Assembly (NCBI GenBank): GCA_944990035.1
Contig: CALYLX010000084.1
Span: 186,001 to 250,000, forward strand
Length of the DNA: 64,000 nucleotides
Origin: Clitopilus passeckerianus
Taxonomy: Eukaryota > Basidiomycota > Agaricomycetes > Agaricales > Entolomataceae
Reading direction: 5' to 3'
In this document: piece after piece, positions 53,292-61,900 of the stretch
How positions within the stretch are numbered: position 1 is the first letter of the stretch
Layout of the letters: every line of letters starts with the position of its first letter
Translations under genes and position numbers: made by a program
Notes under the pieces: model-generated
Databases searched by the model: none
What the model saw: the letters and a program-made list of their open reading frames with translations, nothing else
Told to the model about the DNA's origin: nothing

Positions 53292-54671
53292 TTTTATTTT
53301 ATTTTAAAAAATCCATTTATTTATGTCCCGGCGCCCGGCGCCCGGTAGCAGTCCAGCGGTACTTTACAAACAAAGTATACTAATGTGTCCAGAGCGAACT
53401 AAGGTAGCGACTAGGCTCGCCACACCGAAGCAATTCCCCTCAAAAGGCAAATAGTGTCGGCACGTAGGCAGGTGCAGATTGCACGTGAACACCAGCTTGG
53501 CCCCCAACCCTAGGGTCAGCAGGAACCGAACGGTCCCTGATGCTTAGCCTCCCACCTTGCGGTGGATGGTACCCTGCAGGGTGCTGCGCATGGTCAGGCG
53601 CGTTCTCCGCAAAAGAGAACGCTGAAGGATTCTTCTTCAAGAATCTGATGAATTCGCGAGCATCCAGCCTTTTGGTTGGATCTTGGAGGCGATCACAGTT
53701 TGGACAACTATGGATGATGTGGGTTCTGTCCTCAAGAGGACACCCGCACTCACAATCCACCTGGATGGCCAAGTTGAACCAGAGGCAATAGGCACCTATT
53801 GGCGTGTGATTGAGCACTGTGCATGCCATGCGCGCAGCAAGTGTGTTACCAGCTCCTTCCTTCTTGCAGGCAGCCAGCCATGGGCCTTCCTTCAGGTGAG
53901 ATGGCGTAAAAGCCTTGCCACCAGCAGTGAGGCGTAGCAGTGACCTACATACCCCAATAGCGGGGTTGGCCAAAGAGACGATCCCACTCAGAGAGCATTC
54001 ACTATGTAGTGCGGTTGAGTGCCTCTCCAAGGGTGGCAGGACTGTTTGGCCCAGTAGGCACTCGCAGCAATGAAGCTTGTTCATGCGCTGCGTGGTGGGG
54101 TCCCCACTCTGCTCAAGAGGGAACATATTGAAGCTTGATCGTATGCCAAGGGTGGGCAGCCAACCAAGTGCGAAGATTAGCACAAGTTGCAATAGAGTGT
54201 GATTGTGCAGAGTGGATGGACACGTCCAGGATCAGCCTTGCAGCCTCTGTTGCGTCTATGTACACCTGGATGTGCGAGATGTCCTCGCCCTCCAGTGCAT
54301 GGCTGATGCCCATGGCAATTGCCATGCGTTCAGCGTTGGTTGAGGTGGCCTTGCCCTTGACCATCCTTGCTTGCCAGGGCCTAAGCCCTAGCTGGCTGAC
54401 ATTGCACGCCGCAATCACCTGGTGTGTTGCAGATTTCCCTGCACCATCACATGCCACTATTGCCTTGCCAGGCTGTCGTAGCAGGTGAGCATGCTCTGCG
54501 CTGACGCGCGTCAGAACATCCTGGAATTCGTCACCCTTGGGCCACGCGGATAGATCATACATAATCTGTTTGGGAAACAGATCATGAAGACGAGAGCCAG
54601 GGGCCGCCTCGTTGTTGAACAGAGAGAAGGTCTCAGAGACCTTGTGAAAGTCAGCATCAATGTCTCTGATG
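53292..54671 (-). mobile_element. LINE copy E, 5'-truncated, distinct family
   Basis: Minus-strand LINE end with an A-rich tail (minus strand TTTTAAAATAAAATAAAA, 53292-53309), a GC-rich 3' UTR with repeated cggcgcccgg, and the C-terminal part of ORF2. It is flanked by TCACCATCAAATGC (53278-53291) and TCACCCTCAAATGC (54672-54685), a 14-base duplication with one mismatch, inside ORF1 of copy D. The ORF2 sequence is only distantly similar to the A/B family. Confidence 0.85.
53440..54671 (-). pseudogene. LINE E ORF2 C-terminal part (RNase H, zinc motif), frameshifted
   Basis: The first frame (to 54113) encodes RNase H: IVACDGAGKSATHQ (first Asp), ERMAIAMGISHAL (Glu), VYIDATEAARLI (Asp) and IKLQYVPS. 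A frame change near 54113-54190 leads to the second part: PSHLKEGPW, HTPIGAYCLWFNL, and the zinc motif CECGCPLEDRTHIIHSC. It stops at 53440. Endonuclease and RT are missing through 5' truncation. Confidence 0.82.
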
Positions 54672-54885
54672 TCACCCTCAAATGCACCAAGGGTTGAACC
54701 TGGCAATTTTTGGGGAGTGGAGGGCGCCGGACGCGATTCCCAGGCGGGTGGTCTTCTTGCTGCCTCCTGCACTACTCATAGCGCAGACAGGCGGTTATAC
54801 TGGAGAGTGGAGCGGTGTGCAAGCTGCTTGAGGGCGAATTTGCGTTGCTGTTGTGGCTGTGATGCTGGTAGTAACAGATCAAAAT
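54672..54885 (-). pseudogene. LINE D 5' UTR and ORF1 N-terminus
   Basis: 5' end near 54885 (minus strand TTTTGATCTGTTACTACC), a 105-base leader, then ATG 54779 (MSSAGGSKKT). The first 36 codons, with a frame change, reach the GAF(E/D)G motif where E is inserted. It completes copy D. Confidence 0.8.
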
Positions 54886-55020
54886 GGATGAATGCTGTGT
54901 TTGCAGCACCTTTGGGAGCAGCAGTGTGCACAAGTCGCTGCTGGGGAGGAGGGGAAGGAACATAGGCGTCCAGAGCATCCCTAACACATCAGATTTGTGG
55001 GAGGAACTTCTCATTTAAAG
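54886..55020 (-). pseudogene. LINE ORF1 small fragment
   Basis: A 135-base minus-strand piece corresponding to the ORF1 region FLPQIRRVRDALDAY...AAPKGAA. It lies directly 5' of copy D in the same orientation, so D probably inserted into this older LINE. Its other side is cut by the tail of copy C2 at 55021. Confidence 0.65.
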
Positions 55021-56430
55021 TTTTTTTTTCTTTGTTTTTTGAGATCAAATCCAACACCCTCGCAGGAGGTGTCAGAAAATTTATATCCCGGTGCGCGATA
55101 GCAGTCCGGTGGGTGTATCTAATACAAAAGTACCAACAGTGACAGTAAGGTCCATACACTAAGTAAGGCAGCAAATTGAGAGTGCAAATCTGAAATGAAT
55201 ATGTAGTTGCAAGCAGCGACTAGTGTCCAGCGGAGCCCGGTGTCGCAGAGTAACTTCGACTACTCTTGCAATTTGCATGTTTTTATTTTACTTCGACTTC
55301 GACGCTAACTTCACTTTTTCTTGGAATCATTCAGGTTTTGATCGCATCGCCGCGACTGTATAGCCACTCTCTGCCAAAAAGTGGTCAAGAATGCTCACCA
55401 TCGACTCTTTTCTGGCAAGGGCCAGCGGGCCGCCATTTCCGATCGCATCACATTCCTTTCAACTTCGACTGCTTCGCCAACTCGATCCGGACTCTTCGTG
55501 ACCGCAAGACTGTCCCCAACGGCTCATCACCGCGTGTACACGCATTCCCCAACCTCTTCGACCTTCTACAATTTTATTTTCTTCTCAAATCATCGCAGCA
55601 AGTACCAAAAACATCGCCGACGCAGCCAATCGAACTTCGCGTTCGACATTTCTTCTCATCTCAGTACTATACGGCACTTCCGTGCCACGGACTCATTCGC
55701 TATCCCGTGCTTCGACCCTTCTCGACTTCTGCTTCTCTCGCTCAAACTTTGTACATACAAGGCCGACCTCTGGAAGATGGAGGGGATTTGAGGAGTTGGA
55801 AGTAGGATTGAGTCGCACTACCTGGATTTCTCCAATGAGCTTCGTTCCCTGGGGGAGGACGAGTGCTCTCCAGTGTTTTTTCGGACTCTCCGAACCATTG
55901 CCAACTTCCTTGATGACTCGACATTCGACTGGAGTGACGTCTTCTTTTATTTATCAATTCGCTTTATATCACAAAAAACGGCCTTTGTACCTATCACACG
56001 GACTCTGTAGCACATACATACAATACTCTTATACCTCACAAAGTGCTCATTGAAATGTATTCGCCCTTTTTCGCATTTTTGTCGCGACTCTGAGTGGATC
56101 ACCAAGTTTCTCAAGTCTTCAAGTATCTCCAGCATCCTGTAAGTTCCTGAGCATTCCAAGCTTCGCTGATAATTTCCTAGGGTACAACTGTGTATTCTAC
56201 TTCGCTAAGTACCCTTTTCTACTGTCTCCTCCACCCTGTGCACGAAGTTCAGTCGTGTTTCTTCGCACTCCCTCCCAACTTCGACAGTGTTCGCACTTCA
56301 ACACTGCCACCTTCACTTCTTTTGATCTCATCACTAACCTCACACCGGAACGACCGGTCTCCGTCTCCTTGAAGAGAGATTAGATTCATCTTCAACACCG
56401 GTAGGTGTAAGGGGTGCATGGTAGAATGGC
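55021..56430 (-). mobile_element. LINE copy C2 3' end, interrupted by a solo LTR
   Basis: The interrupted T run 55021-55040, the variant stem-loop 55054-55072 and 3' UTR to 55240 match copy C1; the match resumes at 56398-56430 (ggtgtaaggggtgcatgg). The 1,157 bases between are an insertion. About 50 bases after 56430 are unassigned, then a plus-strand LINE begins, so C2 is a short 3' remnant. Confidence 0.7.
55241..56397. repeat. Probable solo LTR, 1,157 bases
   Basis: Starts TGTCGCAGAG and ends CTTCAACA (TGT...ACA). It sits inside the C2 3' UTR with CCGG on both sides (55237-55240 and 56398-56401), where C1 has one uninterrupted copy. That is the form of an LTR retrotransposon reduced to one LTR by recombination. 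The sequence has many CTTCGAC/ACTTCG motifs. The open frames inside (179 and 136 codons) have no recognisable product. The internal region and family are unknown. Confidence 0.6.
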
Positions 56431-56479
56431 ACCTGCATGGAGTATGGTGGCATAAGGTGGACCCTGGCTCAGTCGTGTT

Positions 56480-56734
56480 GGATCATCCAATACGCACACA
56501 GCACACCTCACACGTGCTATCCTAGGCCATGCGCCTATAGGTGAATTTTGCGCTTGGTTTGCCCTTGGAGGGGAAACCGCATGCGCATGCAATTGGCGCA
56601 TACTGGAGACTCAGGACCACATCCTGCACCAGTGTGCGCATTATCATCGCCGACAGCGTCGTTCTCTCAGGGATGAGCTGTCTACCTTCCTCTTCTTCCT
56701 GGAAAGGAACCCCACCGCTTTCGCTTTTCCGTCG
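56480..56734 (+). pseudogene. LINE ORF2 C-terminal fragment
   Basis: Plus-strand piece coding NTHTAHLTRAILGHAPIGEF, then CACNW..H..HQC (zinc motif) and the start of the Pro-rich tail (FLFFLERNPTAFAFPS). It is more diverged than the other A-type copies. It joins an ORF1 fragment at 56735 through a short shared GGTGG. Confidence 0.75.
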
Positions 56735-56823
56735 CTGGTGGGTCTAAGAACCGCGCTATCCATGCTGAAATCGGCAGGGGCAACACTATCATTGTCTACC
56801 TTGACAGGATACCCACCCACAGC
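56735..56823 (+). pseudogene. LINE ORF1 small fragment
   Basis: Plus-strand piece coding GGSKNRAIHAEIGRG and IPTHS, from the conserved ORF1 core. It has ORF2 C-terminal sequence on its left, an order not found in an intact element, and is cut on its right by the tail of A4. Confidence 0.75.
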
Positions 56824-57506
56824 TTTTTTTTTTTTTGATCAAAGCCTTACGCCCCCAGAAGGGGCGTCTGACAATTTATATTCCAGCGCCCAATCGCAGT
56901 CTGGTCACAAGTACCTAAATACATGCATTGTATACTAATGTAAGTAAAAACCCGTGTTCGTCGAGTGAACTACACTGAATACAGGGTGCACCAAAGAGCA
57001 AGCTAGGGTGGCCCCTGAAAATAAATCTAACAGCGAGTATGGTAACGCGCAACACCCCACAGAAGCGATGAGAACCCTGGAAGCCAGGCTCGCCGCTATA
57101 TGAAGGACGCGGCACTAGTGCCTATCCATGGAAGTCCATGCCAGACACTTCGGCTTGTTCTCTACGAACAAATTGGTGTGCACCCGGCACCCAGACAAAA
57201 TAGTCCGGGCACGGTGGTGGAGAGGAGCCTGTTATAGGCATTCGTCGGTGGTGGCCTCCAACAGTGGGAGGGACGCCACATACATGTGTGGGGGCCTTGT
57301 CAGGCGGGCCATATCGCTGTGTCTTTCTGGTTTTAGCAAACAGCGGTAGAGGCTGTTGCGATGGAAACGCAAAGGTGGCAGGATTGTTCTCAAGGAAGAA
57401 CAAGAAGGACGACAGCTCCTGGCGCAAGCGCTGCCTGGGCCGTCGTTCGAGGTGTGCGCACTGGTGAAGGATATGTTCCCTCCTTTCTAGTACGCACCAG
57501 TCGCAT
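56824..57506 (-). mobile_element. LINE copy A4, 5'-truncated
   Basis: T run 56824-56836, stem-loop region (acgcccccagaaggggcgt, one mismatch in the stem), 3' UTR and the last 380 bases of ORF2. Similarity ends at about 57506 within the zinc-motif region. It has more substitutions than A1-A3. No target duplication was found: CCCACAGC on the left, TCAGTAAAG on the right. Confidence 0.8.
57122..57506 (-). pseudogene. LINE A4 ORF2 C-terminus
   Basis: Encodes RQELSSFLFFLENNPATFAF, the Pro-rich tail and the final RREQAEVSGMDFHG before the stop at 57122. The open frame begins inside the zinc motif because of the 5' truncation. Confidence 0.78.
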
Positions 57507-58025
57507 GCATCAGTAAAGACTGGTCCAACTATAAATAGCTATAAACTTCTATACTAGCTAGTTAGCAAGTTATAGTTAGTTAGCGAAGGGTATGTGCTAT
57601 ATAGCTCTCAATAGTAGCATTTTCTATACTAGATTAGCAATCTATAGGAGTCAATGCATTCTATAGGAGTTTGAAGCAACTACTGTAGTTATAGGCCTAC
57701 TATGCAGCAGAAAGTCTTCTATAGGAGTTTGGCCTAACTATAGGAGTTTTACCTTCTACTGGAGTATAAATTCTATACAAAACTAATTTTGCTACAAAAG
57801 ACATAAACATCTATAGAATTAGTTTTGAACTATAGGAGTCACAGATGAACTATAAAATTTCAAACAACTACAATACTCACAACATCTATGAACACATTAG
57901 TAGTTATAAATCTATTAATAGCAAAGACGATCAAAAAAAGTACCATACACAAATATTAGTATAAAAATTGTAAATATACATACTTATATACCTAGTCAGA
58001 CATCATTCAAATTTTTGCACTTACA
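57507..58025. repeat. AT-rich DNA with recurring CTATAGGAGT motif; no gene
   Basis: No ORF of note. CTATAGGAGT occurs at 57642, 57661, 57719, 57738 and 57830, with a variant CTACTGGAGT at 57756; several steps are 18 or 19 bases. The base composition falls sharply from the GC-rich LINEs. The nature of the sequence is unknown. Confidence 0.55.
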
Positions 58026-58233
58026 GTGGGCAACAAAACCCTTCCAATGTTTGCTACTTTTTCAAAGATGTGTTAATAGCTGATGGAATAAATTATGTAA
58101 AATCTTGAAAATAATATATATCATAGTTCAATGTCTTGGCTTGATGCTGACATAACTCTGAGGCTGTACTTCCACTTTTAGCAGGTGTTTCACACAGTAC
58201 AAGGTAGTGACCCATTGGAAGGGTTTTGTTGCT
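58026..58233 (+). repeat. Left TIR of Tc1/mariner element 1
   Basis: Begins CAGTGGGCAACAAAACCC at the TA target and ends ATTGGAAGGGTTTTGTTGCT, a reverse copy of its own beginning. So the repeat has possible transposase sites at both ends, in inverted order. It pairs with 59421-59630. Confidence 0.9.
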
Positions 58234-58373
58234 AGGTGTTCTGAATCCAGTAATCATGTGACTTATCACATGATACTTGAGTTTGTTGATTGTAGTCAAC
58301 AAAGTCATGTGACTAGAGTGTCAGTACATTATATATACAGCTGACCCAAGTGCTACTTTGCCCCCAACCCATC

Positions 58374-59390
58374 ATGCGCACTCTCACTAAGGCTCAAACT
58401 ACTCGTGTCATTGAACTGCTTTATACCGGCCTTTCTGCCACTCATATCCATAAAGAGACTGGAATTGGCCTTGCTTCTATCAGCAGAATATGTGACAAGC
58501 ACTGTTCTCACCTTCCCAAGTCATCTGGTGGCCGTCCTCCCAAGCTTACACCTGCCAATATCGAATATACTAAACTCAACATGCGCATGGACAAGATTTC
58601 TACAGCTGTTCAGGCTGCTAGAGTTCTTCAAGATATTACCAACACAACTGTCACACCTCAGACAGTACACAGAAATCTCAAAAATACTGGTTGGAAGTTC
58701 TTCAGAAAGGTGAAACGACCTGCACTCGACTGAAAGCATATTTGGGCACGGAAGGAGTTTGCAGAGAGGCATAAGGAGTGGACTGTAGGTGATTGGAAGA
58801 AGGTCTATTGGTCTGATGAGACTAAAATCAACCAGTTTGGGGCAGATGGGAATGAGAGAGTATGGGCAGGAAAGGAGGAGGGGCTTAACAAGCGACGTGT
58901 CAAAGAAACCCGGAAATTTGGAGGAGGAAATATTATGATGTGGGGCTGTATGGGATGGGATGGGGTTGGATATGCTACAAGAATTGAAGGTACTATGGAC
59001 AAGGTCCTTTACACTTCAATTCTAGAGGAGAAACTTCAGGATAGCCTGAAGTACTATAAGGTAAAAGTGAAGGATATGATTTTCCAGCAGGATAACAACC
59101 CCAAGCACACCAGCAACATGGCCAAGGAATGGTTTGAAGACCACAGGATGAAGGTTCTAATCTGGCTAGCAAACTCTCCTGATATGAACCCTATTGAACA
59201 TCTTTGGGTTTATGTCAAAAAAGAGCTTAGCAAGTACAATTCTCCACCTAGTGGAGTATTAGAACTTTGGGCAAGGGTGGAGAAGCTTTGGAATGCTATT
59301 CCAGCAGAGGTGTGCCAGAACTTAATAGAGTCAATGCCTAGGAGAATTCAGGCAGTAGTTGAGGCCAAGGGAAAGTGGACTAAGTACTAA
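58374..59390 (+). pseudogene. Tc1-type DD34E transposase with one in-frame stop
   Basis: From ATG 58374 (MRTLTKAQTTRVIEL) to TAA 59390, 338 codons, in one frame with a single TGA at 58731-58733. Residues 1-60 form a helix-turn-helix DNA-binding domain (LSATHIHKETGIGLASISRI), and GGRPPKL is the GRPP-type hook. The catalytic triad is present: D in YWSDETKIN, D in FQQDNNPKHTS and E in NPIEHLW, with 34 residues between the last two. The stop separates the DNA-binding and catalytic parts. A start at 58350 (GTG) is less likely. Confidence 0.9.
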
Positions 59391-59420
59391 AATCCATGTA
59401 TTTCTGTTTTCAAAATCAGT

Positions 59421-59630
59421 AGCAACAAAACCCTTCCAATGGGTCACCACCTTGTACTGTGTGAAACACCTGCTAAAAGTGGAAGTACAGCCTCAGAGTT
59501 ATGTCAGCATCAAGCCAAGACATTGAACTATGATATATATTATTTTCAAGATTTTACATAATTTATTCCATCAGCTATTAACACATCTTTGAAAAAGTAG
59601 CAAACATTGGAAGGGTTTTGTTGCCCACTG
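59421..59630 (-). repeat. Right TIR of Tc1/mariner element 1
   Basis: Reverse complement of 58026-58233 with a few differences. It ends GTTGCCCACTG at the TA duplication 59631-59632. Confidence 0.9.
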
Positions 59631-59632
59631 TA

Positions 59633-59914
59633 AGTCTTATTTACATGCTCTACTCTATTACACTATTGATTTCAATTTCAGGAAACTTCTTAATCCTGTC
59701 AAGGGGACCCCTCAGAAGGATTATTCTGAAGAACTGGGACTCTTGTCTGAAGACGATGAGGGGTAATTTCCAATACTTTTTGCCCTCTTTAATAGACTCA
59801 AAGCTCTGTCTATGTCTTCTACTGTCTGCTATACTATACTACAACTACTATTAGCATTTGTTTTTTCCTGGCTTGTATCAAATCCACTATATTCTATATC
59901 TGTTCTATATGAGT
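59633..59914 (+). other. Between the two Tc1 elements; possible terminal exon 59682-59766
   Basis: A pyrimidine-rich stretch ending TTTCAATTTCAG (3' splice site type) is followed by 27 open codons (KLLNPVKGTP...LLSEDDEG) and TAA at 59764-59766. This could be the last exon of a host gene, cut off from its upstream part by element 1. The peptide is short and I recognise no family. Otherwise I see nothing in this spacer. Confidence 0.25.
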
Positions 59915-59916
59915 TA

Positions 59917-60127
59917 CAGTGGCTCAAACAATTGTCCGGATGTTTCGCACTTTTTGAGTATTTGCTTAATAACTTTTGCTATACCAAAGTTTGAATTATA
60001 GTGTTGGTACATAAAACAAAGCATTTGATCTCTGCTACAAGAATATATAAAAGTTACGTAATTCGGATCAAAGTCCGTTTAGATATAGTAGAAACAAGTC
60101 AGAGATACATCCGGACAATTATTTAAC
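59917..60127 (+). repeat. Left TIR of Tc1/mariner element 2
   Basis: CAGTGGCTCAAACAATTGTC at the TA target; the inner end reads ACATCCGGACAATTATTTAA. It pairs with 61326-61536. Confidence 0.88.
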
Positions 60128-60157
60128 TATGTACATTAGATATATAAAATTCAGCCA

Positions 60158-61174
60158 TTAGTACTTGGTATTGCCTCCCTTTGCCTTAAGGACTGCTTCT
60201 ATCCTTCTGGGCATACTTTCTATTAAGTTCTGACACACCTCTGGTGGTATATTCTCCCATACCTCTGCAACTCTCTCCCAAACTTCAAAAACCCCCTTAG
60301 CGTGAGTCGGATATTCATTAAGCTTCCTTTTGATATGGTCCCAGAGGTGTTCTATAGGGTTGAGGTCAGGAGACTGTGCTGGCCAGTCTAGAAGATCAAT
60401 ATCATTGTCTTCCATCCACACCCGGACCACATTAGAGGTGCGCTTGGGGTCGTTGTTCTGCTGGAAAATTCTTTCGTCCTCGGGAATGTCCAAATTCTCC
60501 ATGCTGACCCGCAGCTGCTGGTCCAAAATGTCCCGATATTGGAAGCGGTTCATAATGCCCTCAACCTCTGCAAGTTGCCCCACTCCATTCCACCCCATTC
60601 ACCCCCATACCATGATGCTTCCTCCTCCGTGTTTAACCGTTTTTTTTTATTTCCCTAGGAATAAGGCCCTGGCCCTTCTGTTTCCATGTCCATTTCCTTC
60701 CATCTGACCCAATTCTATTGATCTTGGTCTCATCTGACCATACCACCCTCTTCCAGTCCTCTACAGTGCGTTCCTTGTGCTTGTGGCACCATGCTACGCG
60801 CGCCTTCTTTTGAGCAGAAGTAAGCAAGGGCTTTGGCTTCAACACAACAGCATAGAAATCATTTTTCTTGAGTACATTTCTGACTGTTTGCGGGAGACAG
60901 TGTTGGAAATGATGGTGTTAATGTGTTTGGTGACCTGCACAGCATTAGTGCATCTGCCATGGTTGAATTGTGCCAGAACAGCTCGTTTATCAGTAGGGGT
61001 GAGCTTAGAAGGGCGGCCAGAAGAAGGTTTAGAGCGGTTGGGACAGATTTCTTGAAGCACTGTAGCCACAGTAGACTTGCCTACATTGAGTTTGGAGGCA
61101 ATAGACCGGACAGAGTAATTGTTAGAAGCCAGAGAAATAATGTTTTCCTTCTGAGCAGATGTAATAGGCTGCAT
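60158..61174 (-). pseudogene. Tc1-type transposase, dead (frameshifts, stop, catalytic D to N)
   Basis: From ATG 61174 (MQPITSAQKENIISL) to the stop at 60158. A helix-turn-helix (NNYSVRSIASKLNVGKSTVA) and GRPSKL hook are present. Frame changes lie near 60893 and in the nine-A run near 60640 (REIKKNG), and a TGA follows VWG near 60600. Catalytic residues: D in VWSDETKIN and E in NPIEHLW are present, but the second Asp is replaced by Asn in FQQNNDPKRTSN (usual form QQDND). Even with the frame intact it would be inactive. Confidence 0.9.
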
Positions 61175-61325
61175 GGTAAATTGTGGGGATCTGATAGCAT
61201 TTCAGCTGCTTATATGTATTGCAAACACAGCCATATGACTGTAGTACATAGCCTCTAAGGCTGTGCTGCACTGCTAAGGGCTATGCACACTGCAATTGGG
61301 CTGTGTCTGTGTTTCTGGAAGCACA

Positions 61326-61536
61326 GTCAAATAATTGTCCGGATGTATCTCTGACTTGTTTCTACTATATCTAAACGGACTTTGATCCGAATTACGTAAC
61401 TTTTATATATTCTTGTAGCAGAGATCAAATGCTTTGTTTTATGTACCAACACTATAATTTAAACTTTGGTATAGCAAAAGTTATTAAGCAAATACTCAAA
61501 AAGTGCGAAACATCCAGACAATTGTTTGAGTCACTA
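61326..61536 (-). repeat. Right TIR of Tc1/mariner element 2
   Basis: Reverse complement of the left TIR with several substitutions, including the terminal base and TCCAGACAATTG for TCCGGACAATTG. Confidence 0.88.
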
Positions 61537-61538
61537 TA

Positions 61539-61900
61539 TATATATATGAGACTGGCTGTCGCGTTTTCCATTTCCACGTCTGATTCGAATGTGCCTGACA
61601 TCAGCAAAATCTCACTAGACTTGCAGAAGGCTGTCTTGCAGCTGTCTTGCAAAATACTTACAGATTTTTGAAATCTTCTTTTATTGTTGGAAAATAACTT
61701 GTAGCACAAAATAAAGCACAAAAACTTTAGGTAAGCTAACTGTAAGGCATACTATAAGGCACTAACCTAGCTTATAGGCCTTATAGGACTTATATAACTT
61801 GAGTGGCTTGCAGAGCACTGCAAGACAACTGCAAGTTTCTATAAGCTAGAGCAAGGTAGCTGTAAGTTAGGTATTTTTTTGCTGATGAATTGATGCCAAT
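61539..61900. other. Non-coding spacer, nothing recognised
   Basis: A short TA repeat at the left edge, then mixed sequence with repeated gcttgcag/ctgtcttgca and cttatagg words. No open frame with a recognisable product. It lies between Tc1 element 2 and the end of the gypsy pol remnant. Confidence 0.4.

Larger units (their letters stand above)
40324..54885 (-). mobile_element. LINE copy D, old host element carrying nested insertions
   Basis: Minus-strand LINE whose parts can be ordered from the 5' end near 54885: 5' UTR; ORF1 N-terminus 54779-54672; [E inserted 53292-54671]; ORF1 53291-51426; [C1 inserted 49675-51425]; ORF1 zinc knuckles 49674-49340; [A3 with the gypsy element inside, 41308-49326]; ORF1 tail and ORF2 start 41307-40324. 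Each inserted LINE has a target duplication, so the order of events is clear. D differs from the array family by many substitutions and has several stops, so it is older. Its 3' part is missing beyond 40324. Confidence 0.85.
58026..59630 (+). mobile_element. Tc1/mariner element 1, 1,605 bases
   Basis: Flanked by TA on both sides (58024-58025, 59631-59632), the Tc1/mariner target. Inverted repeats of about 208 bases end in CAGTGGGCAACAAAACCC and are nearly identical. Each inverted repeat carries a reversed copy of the CAACAAAACCCTTCCAAT motif at its inner end. One transposase gene lies between. The TIR match and largely open transposase suggest recent activity. Confidence 0.95.
59917..61536 (-). 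mobile_element. Tc1/mariner element 2, 1,620 bases, inactive
   Basis: Flanked by TA at 59915-59916 and 61537-61538. Inverted repeats of about 211 bases (59917-60127 and 61326-61536) begin CAGTGGCTCAAACAATTG on the left and differ in a few positions on the right. As in element 1, the inner end of each repeat carries a reversed copy of the AATTGTCCGGATG motif. The transposase lies on the minus strand and is broken. The family differs from element 1. Confidence 0.92.

Noticed and set aside
55266..55805. 179-codon plus-strand ORF in the solo LTR
   Set aside because: No domain, composition follows the repeated CTTCGAC words, and overlapping frames are equally open.
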